Origin: Adiantum capillus-veneris
Lineage: Eukaryota; Streptophyta; Polypodiopsida; Polypodiales; Pteridaceae
Assembly (NCBI GenBank): GCA_014529385.2
Contig: CM043959.1
Coordinates: 61,641,753-61,705,752, forward strand
DNA: 64,000 nucleotides
Direction: 5' to 3'
Position numbers and translations under genes: made by a program. Under the pieces are notes generated by a model. It saw only the letters and a program-made list of their open reading frames with translations, ran no database searches and was not told where the DNA came from. Positions 57,910-64,000 of the stretch are shown piece after piece. Numbering within the stretch: the first letter of the stretch is position 1; each line of letters begins with the position of its first letter.

Positions 57910-57916
57910 CTCACGC

Positions 57917-58207
57917 TGTGTATTTCTTATCCAAGTGTATTTCTTATCCAAAAACTTATAAAAATTGGCTTTTATACCTTAGCCAAGGTTTTTGGGTGGT
58001 CAAAACTAATAATCTGGAGTTCTTTCAAAGCTGAGAAATGACTCACTGATACAATCTCGAAGCTTGTAGTACCGGCTCATTAATTACAAGGTTTATCCAA
58101 GAAAATGGCAGTTACAATATTCTCGATTTATGAAAATAATAAATGTTTTACAAGGAGAAGTCCAAAAATGGTTCAAAAATGGTGTCCGCGTTAGCTTGAT
58201 ACTAACA
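57917..58207 (-). repeat. 3' LTR of a minus-strand LTR element
   Basis: On the minus strand it starts TGTTAGTATCAAGC after a purine tract (GGTGAGGAGGGGAGAA, 58208-58223) and ends AAATACACA. It is 291 bp long. A TATAAAAGCC (rc at about 57967-57976) is a promoter candidate. The internal region runs to the right and the 5' LTR is outside the window. CACGC just left of it is the expected target copy. Confidence 0.7.
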
Positions 58208-58223
58208 TTCTCCCCTCCTCACC
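58208..58223 (-). other. Polypurine tract
   Basis: GGTGAGGAGGGGAGAA on the minus strand, directly before the LTR start. Confidence 0.75.
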
Positions 58224-58245
58224 TTTATCGTCCCTTGACATGGCT

Positions 58246-60745
58246 TTATGGGCTGAAGTAGTCTTCAGGTTGACGGTAGGCGAGATGGTGTTTAAGTGTG
58301 TCTAGTGCCTTCTGGTATCTGATTCTTCGTTCTTTGTGAGGCACTTGCAAAAATTGCATGGTGACTTGATTCTTCAGCTCCACCGCTGCGTAGCCTACAA
58401 ACCTGGATGTTAGGTTGCTTATCACCGGTGCAAACATCTTCGTTCGCCAGGTGAAGAATGCTTCTTCAAAGGCTAGCATATTATCCGAGGGCAGGAACAT
58501 GCATCTGGCATAGAGTCCGAAAAGGATTCCTTCTGAAGGTTGCCCACTTAGATTATAGCATAAGCCTTTGTTTCCTTCCAAGAATGCGAGCCATGGGGAT
58601 CTTATTTGCTGATCAGGCTCATTGAAAACTTGTATACATGTGAGTAGCATCCTGCAGATCTTATATAACATTGCATATGAAAGATCTGGCAGACTCTTAA
58701 AGAATGCCATGGCGCCCGTTAGGGTTTTCACCATGTATTCCTATGTCGCTTGGCCTCTCTCTGGAGCTAGCAGCCTGGGGAAGTTGAGCCAAGTTGGCCT
58801 CTTCTTTTGCAGTGCTTCATGTGCTTGCCATGTCCTTACTCTGGGTACAGGACAGAATGTTGGATATCTTTGTAGGGCTGCATGTGCTCTTGTGAATAGA
58901 ATTAGGTATCTCGAATTCTTATTCAGCCAGCTTAACCTCCACTTTGGGTGTTCTTTATCTGCACCATCTTCTTGCATATCCTTGTACAGCCTTTCCTTTA
59001 CCTGTAATAGTTCTACTTTGATGAGAGGGTACGACAAAGATTGTCGGTACCATTGAGCGTTGATATGATTGGGAGTGAGTTGAGTGACGTTGAGAGAGTG
59101 TAAAGATCTCAACTCCCAATCCATAGAGGCCTTCCACCACTGCTCATCCACCTCTAAGGTGATCTTATCCTTCAGTGTGTCTTCTTCAGTTTTTGACAGC
59201 TGGACCATTGGCAATGTATCTGCATCTGTGATGTGAACCTGAAAATCTTCATCACCACTTGGCTCTGCTCTGGATTGCGTCTCAAACTCGGCAAATGAGA
59301 CCAAGGATATTTCTATGTGTGGCGAATCTGAAGTGCCTACCTCTTCCTCGTGTCTGGCTTTCCATCTCTGAGGAGTTGATTTATCTGCTTGAGTTCTATT
59401 ATCTCCTTTAGGAGCTCCTCCTCTCTTTGAACCCCCATCAATGCCAGGTCCCTGCACTGTGACTGTTCAAGCTTTAATTCCAATTCTAGGTCTTTGTTTT
59501 TCTTTCTTGTACACTTCATGAGTTCACTTGATCGAGGCCACGGCTAGGTTTTCTCTAATTTGCGGTAAGAAAATGGCATGATCATTGATTCTCTGTTCAA
59601 AATATTGCAAAGAAGCATTGGCAACATCTAACTGCACTTGAATTTTTTGAGCCGATAGAGAGGTTGTAAGAAGTTCATTTTTAATTTCTGTCAGCTCTTC
59701 GTCTTTTAATTTGCAGGCATCAGATAATTTAGTGACGAGATCATCTAGCTCCTCCATTTATTTTTGTTATTTATCTCTGGCCATCTGATGTTGATCTGCT
59801 TCTGCCTTCAACTATCGCACTTTCCTTTGGAGATCAGTGATGAAAATCATCTTGTCTTCTAGCTCTCCTTGAAGAGCGTTGATCACAATTTCTAGTTCCT
59901 TGGCCTTTGTGTTGCGGTTCAAAGTTGCTGAACGGAGTCTCTTCGTCATTTCTCGCATCTGGCGTGCATATTCATTGACTTGTATTATAACTTCATCGTT
60001 TGTTTTCCACTCCTCCTGTCATGCCAGCTGAGATGTGCAAGCAGCCTCGTGTGTTTCTTCTTGCTGCGTTGTAATTGCTTGTGGTTCTTGTGTGGAGCTA
60101 GATGGTCGGTCTTCTTCTTGGCCATCCTGAGGCTTTGATGCCTCGGCAGTTTCTGGCTGAGTAGAAGTGGATGTTGTTGTCTCATCCCTTGCTGTGTCTT
60201 CAAGTGCCGGCCTTTCTTCCTTCTCTGGCTCAAGCTCTGTCTCATGTGTAGTGGTAAGCTCTTTTTCTGTATCTGCTTCCTTATCAGTTTCTTGTTCCGA
60301 TTGACTTGTCTTTTCTTCTTCCGGCTTTTGAGTCTCTTCTGTTGCATGCTCCGGTTCTGGTTCGGCTTCTTTTTCCTTTTGTCCGTCGGGGTGGTCAGCT
60401 TCTTGTGTAGATTATGTTCGTTGGGTGGACTCAGAATCTTTGTCTTTTTGAGTCTCTGCTTCTTCATTGGTACCTTTGCCTGCTGGTGATGGTGGAGGGT
60501 TAGGCATGGGATGGTCTTGTTGTTCCGGAGGCAGTGAGGCGGGTCGGGGATATCCATGGCTTTGCTCTTGTGTAGCCATTTCCTCAGCTTTCTTCGCAGA
60601 TTCTTCTGCCTCTTTCAGCTTTAGGGCTTCGGCCTCTTGGTACATTCTTTCTAAATATTCTGTTGGATCATCTTGTACCCCTTGTAATTTCCTGTGGTAA
60701 AAGCGCACATTTGTAAGGCCCCCATTATGAGGAGAAGCCATCGTG
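58246..60745 (-). pseudogene. Large coiled-coil protein of LTR element, unrecognised
   Basis: The minus strand starts at MASPHNGGLTNVRFYHRK (about 60741). It continues through an Ala/Glu-rich segment, a Gln/Glu/Thr-rich low-complexity region (60050-60500) with a frame change, long heptad-type segments (MRAYQ/MREMTKRLRSATL; DLVTKLSDACKLKDEELTEI) with three stops near 59750-59810, a shift near 59500, and a C-terminal globular part (59457-58246). That last part is one frame with a single TAG at 58741-58743 and contains WRLSWLNKNSRYL, RTWQAHEAL, PWLAFLEGNKGLCY and TWRTKMFAPVISNL. The position just before the purine tract suggests a structural protein of a non-autonomous element; no RT or integrase is seen. 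Confidence 0.5.
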
Positions 60746-60849
60746 CGTGAAGGAAAAATCACTCACCGGAAACCAAAATTTTCACGGCCAAGAATCAGGA
60801 GCAACTTTAGGGGCCTCAGGGGTGGAATATTCCTTTTCGCCGGAATATT

Positions 60850-61270
60850 ATGGTCGAACGGCGGCCTGAAAGTGGCCGGAAAATGAGTGATCGGTTGGCC
60901 GGCTGGTAGTCAATGGCCGGTGTGGCCAGTGTCCGAATTCAAAAGAGGATTTGTCTACACAAGGGGGGGCACACATGGGCGGATTGGAGGGTCCGATTTG
61001 GACTTATTCACACAAGGCGGTTGCACATGGCTACCTCTCATAAAAGAGGGCAGCCCTTTTGGCCTATAAAAGGAGGCCATTTCTACACACATTTCATAGT
61101 GTGAAGTTGTTGCAACAAGCTGGGTGTGAGGTGGTGAGAGTGAAGCAAGGTGGGAGCTCCAAAAGGGTATAATCCCTTTGTAAACTACTTCTTGTTTTGA
61201 AGTACCAAAGCCATTGAGTGGCTGCTTTCCTGTGGACGTAGCCCACATTGGGTGAACCACGTATATCGTG

Positions 61271-61307
<37 letters not shown>

Positions 61308-61378
61308 CTATAATCTCCTGTATGTAAATCTGTTTCTGTCTATTAAGTAATCTACTCAATTATCTATTTAGCTATGTC
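60850..61378 (+). mobile_element. Inserted LTR (solo LTR or short element), approximate ends
   Basis: The plus strand has a TATA box (CCTATAAAAGGAGG at about 61063-61076). It is followed by a U5-like segment CCTGTGGACGTAGCCCACAT, TGGGTGAACCACGTATATC and (CT)n (61277-61304), the typical LTR end layout of many plant LTR elements. The minus-strand host coding is interrupted here (stop at 61379). Left and right ends could not be fixed, and a target duplication is not certain. Confidence 0.6.
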
Positions 61379-62540
61379 TTATTTCCTAAGAGTACGATGC
61401 TTTGTTCGAGGTCCTCTCAGTCCTGTGGGTACCCACTTTTTTGGGTCCTTCCCTTGTGCTTGCCTACTACGCTGGTAAGCCTGTTTTTCTCTTTCAAAAA
61501 GTGCTTGTTTTTGAGCTGGCTCCTCTTGGTGTGCAGCCACATCTTTCCTCTTCATCTCTTCTCTTCGAGCTCTCTTTTCTTCATTGTCAGAGCTCTCGTA
61601 GCTCTGCCGTTCTGGTGAGCTGTCAACTAACTCATCATTTGATTTTTGTGACGTTTTACCTGACCTTATAGCTCGTGGAGAGGGTTGTGCTACCAAAATC
61701 CATGTATTCTGATCAGGGGCAGGTGGTAGGTTGTTGGCCATGCCGATGGCATGATATGTTATTCTAGTCAATACCTCTGGCGCGCCCAAGTATGTGATTT
61801 TGCCTTCCTTCTTGGTGCCCTTCAAGGTTGTCAAGACATAATGCATGTGGTCCACAAGCTACCTTGTTTTTTATTTAAGAACCTGAGTGAAGGTAGTGGC
61901 CATGGCGTGATTTGGTGAAGTGTACCTTGGTGGCCTTTTTTCCAAAAAAATGGAAGTGTTGATGGTACAAACGGGCTGGCTCTTCCACCTGTTTGTGGAT
62001 AAGATCGGCGAATGTAGCCGCAGCTGTCTCCTTGGTAAATGTGCCTGCGGTTTTCTTGTCTCTTGCCTGTATGATCATTCCTTCAGTGGAAAATCTGAGT
62101 GCCTCTGCCACTATCTCTCTTCTGATTACTACCTTGACCTTGTTCCCTTGGGTGTCGAATATTTGTGCGGTTCTGTCCTCTTTGATGGTGGATAGAAGCT
62201 CGTAAGCTTTCTAAAAATCCACTCCGAAAGGCTCTTATTCCTAGAAATGTCTGAGCCCCAACCTGCGGTTAGCCTCTTTGGTCTTTGGCTTGGCAACTAC
62301 ATCATAGACCTCTATAGGTAGGAGTTGCAACTCCACCTGATGCCCTTCTTCACTCTTGAACCTACCAGTGAAGACCGTGGTGTGGTGTTCTTCCAGTTGT
62401 TCTCTAGAAAGGTAAGATGCCTTTGCTGCTTTGACCGACTCGGGGTCTAGTTGATACGTAGGTAGTTCTTGTAGTTTCTCTTTCTCGTTTAGCTTCTTTT
62501 TGGCCCTCTATGCTGCTTGCATTGCTCTTGTTCAGTGAAT
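61379..62540 (-). pseudogene. Gag-like upstream protein of LTR element
   Basis: Two minus frames: 61875-62111 (AEALRFSTEGMIIQARDKKT, ATFADLIHKQVEEPARLYHQ, FFGKKATKVHFTKSRHGHYL) and 61379-61855 (HYVLTTLKGTKKEGKITYLG, MANNLPPAPDQNTW, then a charged Arg/Glu-rich tail KRARREEMKRKD). They overlap in sense with a frame change at about 61860. Weaker coding traces extend to about 62540 on the right. A helical domain followed by a basic/charged tail fits a capsid-type protein, but I recognise no family. Confidence 0.4.
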
Positions 62541-63321
62541 AGAGTGCAAAGTTAGCAGATATGTCGGACTTTTCTCTCGAATGTCCTTTTAGACTGAAAT
62601 GCTAACAACTTTGTCCAAATTGCTTCAAATCAATTTTCGAACAAGCAAAGATGCATAAAATCATGCAAGGAACAAAACTGTATGGTCAAAACAAAAATTT
62701 GCAACCAAAATAAATAATCACGATTATTTACAGCTGAGGAAAATTTCTAACTTTTTGCAAACTTGGCTTTATAGGCTTGAAGTACGTATACACCCAATAC
62801 ATGCTCTGAGTGAATTATGGGCTCATTTGGATGCACAGGTTGAAAATGGTACCAAATTTTGGCTTTAGGTCTCTAAAATAGTAGATATAAAGGAAATTTG
62901 AGATTTTGAACTCCAAACTGATTCAGAGTTGGCTAGTGGGCTTACCACAACATGTACTTTGGATTTATGATGGCAAAATATCAAAACTCCCCAATTTTGA
63001 TCAAAAAGTAAATAATCGTGATTATTAACTTTTCTTCCAAAATTATTTTTTGGTACAAATTGGTTCTAGGCATCGGTGTGTACACATGATAGGTGAGGTG
63101 ATTTGAAAATTTCCAAGAAAAACTGATGCAAAAGTAAATAATCGCGATTATTAACATCAATGACAAAAACTTTGCAAAACCCACAAATTTTGACCTAAAC
63201 ATGTTTCATACACCTAATATAAGTCCTAAATTGAATTTGGTCAAGTTTGGTCATGCCGGCGTCACTTTGTGCTCTGTCGACTCTAAAATCACCGTTTTTT
63301 GTGATTACTCTGTCTGTTGGG
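62541..63321 (-). other. Leader of LTR element with ATCGCGAT palindromes
   Basis: This non-coding AT-rich region lies upstream of the gag-like frames. Palindromes occur at 62711-62730 (TAAATAATCACGATTATTTA), 63011-63026 (AATAATCGTGATTATT) and 63137-63152 (AATAATCGCGATTATT, perfect). Flanking phrases such as AAAGTAAATAATCG and ATTATTAAC are shared between the last two. The ORF 62981-63202 is not convincing. Confidence 0.75.
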
Positions 63322-64000
63322 TTAGTCGATCAACTTTGAGGCTTTGGACTTGTCCGTAACATAGTCGTGAAGCAACCTGTCCAATTCTGGCTCATTTGGA
63401 GTCAGTTTGGTCTTGTATGTCGAATTTGACGCTTTGTAACCTTCGAGTCCTTTTCTGGTTTTCGAGGGCTTTGCTTGATGGATTTCACCAAACCAATCAT
63501 ATACATTGTATATAGACATCATTAGCAAGCCATCTGTGGAGTCAGGTCGGAATTCTGGCATTTGCCAAAAATCTAACTTTTCTACTGGGGACCCCCTTGA
63601 CCCCAGCCGAATGGTCATCTGGTGGTATAGAAAGGTTCTATTATGTTAGGACATGCTATGGTTCAAATCCCATCCGATTTGGTCAGGCTGGCAGGCCGCT
63701 ATGGTGAGTTTTAGGTCGTAGGTTTTTTCTAAGGCTTTAGACTAGCTACCGGCCATACAAAATAGATTATTATTGACTAAAGAACTTACCCCTCATGTCT
63801 CCTGTGAGACAACGCTGAAAATGGTCAACTGTGGGCTCCAAAAATGTCGCGCGAAAGAGGCCAAAATCTCTCTCTGCAAAGGCTCCAAGTGAAAATGAGG
63901 AGGTTTTAGCCTACCATGGATATCTATACCTGGACTTCCCAAACCAAATTTCCCCAGATTCCCCCGTTAGTCCTTCTAGGCCGTGAAATTTATGTTAGAC
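63322..64000. other. Right edge, unassigned; 98-codon minus ORF
   Basis: The minus ORF 63322-63618 (containing DSTDGLLMMSIYNVYDWFGE and a Lys-rich end) has no domain I know. It lies upstream of the leader of the minus-strand element. The last 380 bases contain no gene or primer site that I can identify, so the 5' LTR must be further right. Confidence 0.35.

Larger units (their letters stand above)
53331..57916 (+). mobile_element. CACTA (En/Spm) element, 5' part
   Basis: The 5' end CACTACAAGC lies exactly at the break in the duplicated host repeat; the preceding GGG is the likely 3-bp target. Subterminal GCGACGC motifs and a hairpin follow (53355-53473). TNP2-type transposase exons lie at 55533-57179. 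No TAGTG end with matching subterminal repeats occurs before an LTR element begins at 57917, so the 3' end is beyond that insertion or lost. Confidence 0.85.

Noticed and set aside
58056-58080. CGAAGCTTGTAGTA as the 3' end of the CACTA element
   Set aside because: It resembles the inverted 5' end for 10 of 11 bases, but it ends TAGTA, lacks subterminal GCGACGC motifs, has no matching GGG target copy, and lies inside the LTR at 57917-58207.
63620-63720. Possible tRNA or SINE from GGTTCAAATCC
   Set aside because: The B-box-like string is there, but the surrounding bases do not form a T-arm and no good A box is at the right distance.

Overview
The window is plant nuclear DNA made almost entirely of transposable elements and repeats. 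I find no intact cellular gene, no rRNA or tRNA gene, and no prokaryotic feature. The evidence for a plant is chromodomain-bearing Ty3/gypsy elements, LTR elements with initiator-tRNA-Met or tRNA-Asp primer sites, a CACTA element with a TNP2-type transposase, a DUF659/hAT relic, long (GA)n/(CA)n runs and spliced transposase exons. Heavy nesting, solo LTRs and long degenerate satellites suggest a large genome. A gymnosperm or other large-genome non-flowering plant is plausible, but the sequence does not prove it. All coding calls below are pseudogenes or element remnants.

Layout. 1-3840: two degenerate tandem arrays that share a palindromic motif. 3964-14440: a DUF7869-like transposase pseudogene, split at a TCAAG target site by a complete 7.0-kb minus-strand LTR retroelement (4460-11489) that is itself interrupted by a 1.3-kb inverted-repeat element. 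14502-26240: a decayed minus-strand chromovirus (LTR, chromodomain, integrase, RNase H and RT pieces, gag, primer site, and a possibly 4-kb 5' LTR holding a 158-bp satellite and a minisatellite); its RT is split by a solo LTR with a 4-bp target duplication. 26770-31235: a second transposase-like pseudogene with a DFSxNY signature, containing a 0.9-kb AAAGTGC array and a 467-bp MITE and followed by a second short-motif array.

31650-41229: a minus-strand relic and, next to it, a complete plus-strand copy of one non-autonomous LTR family. The complete copy has 1.07-kb LTRs, a tRNA-Asp primer site, a leader of 298-bp repeats, and a gag/protease-type ORF with two retropepsin-like domains but no RT or integrase. 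41362-44897: a second copy of the 260-bp MITE type, a relic related to the 7-kb LTR element, and an array of hairpin repeats. 44898-48690: a minus-strand chromovirus pol with its 3' LTR. 48790-50055: a hAT transposase relic. 50059-53330: a roughly 1.6-kb duplicated unit interrupted by a second solo LTR. 53331-57909: the 5' part of a CACTA element. 57917-64000: the 3' LTR and body of another minus-strand LTR element coding for coiled-coil/gag-like proteins, interrupted by a further LTR, with its 5' LTR outside the window.

The most unusual signal is that three unrelated leader or array repeats (34.7-35.4, 43.4-44.9 and 62.7-63.2 kb) carry different palindromes with the same ATCGCGAT core. Most departures from the core are CpG-to-TpG/CpA changes, and the core lies in an untranslated leader or a repeat array each time.
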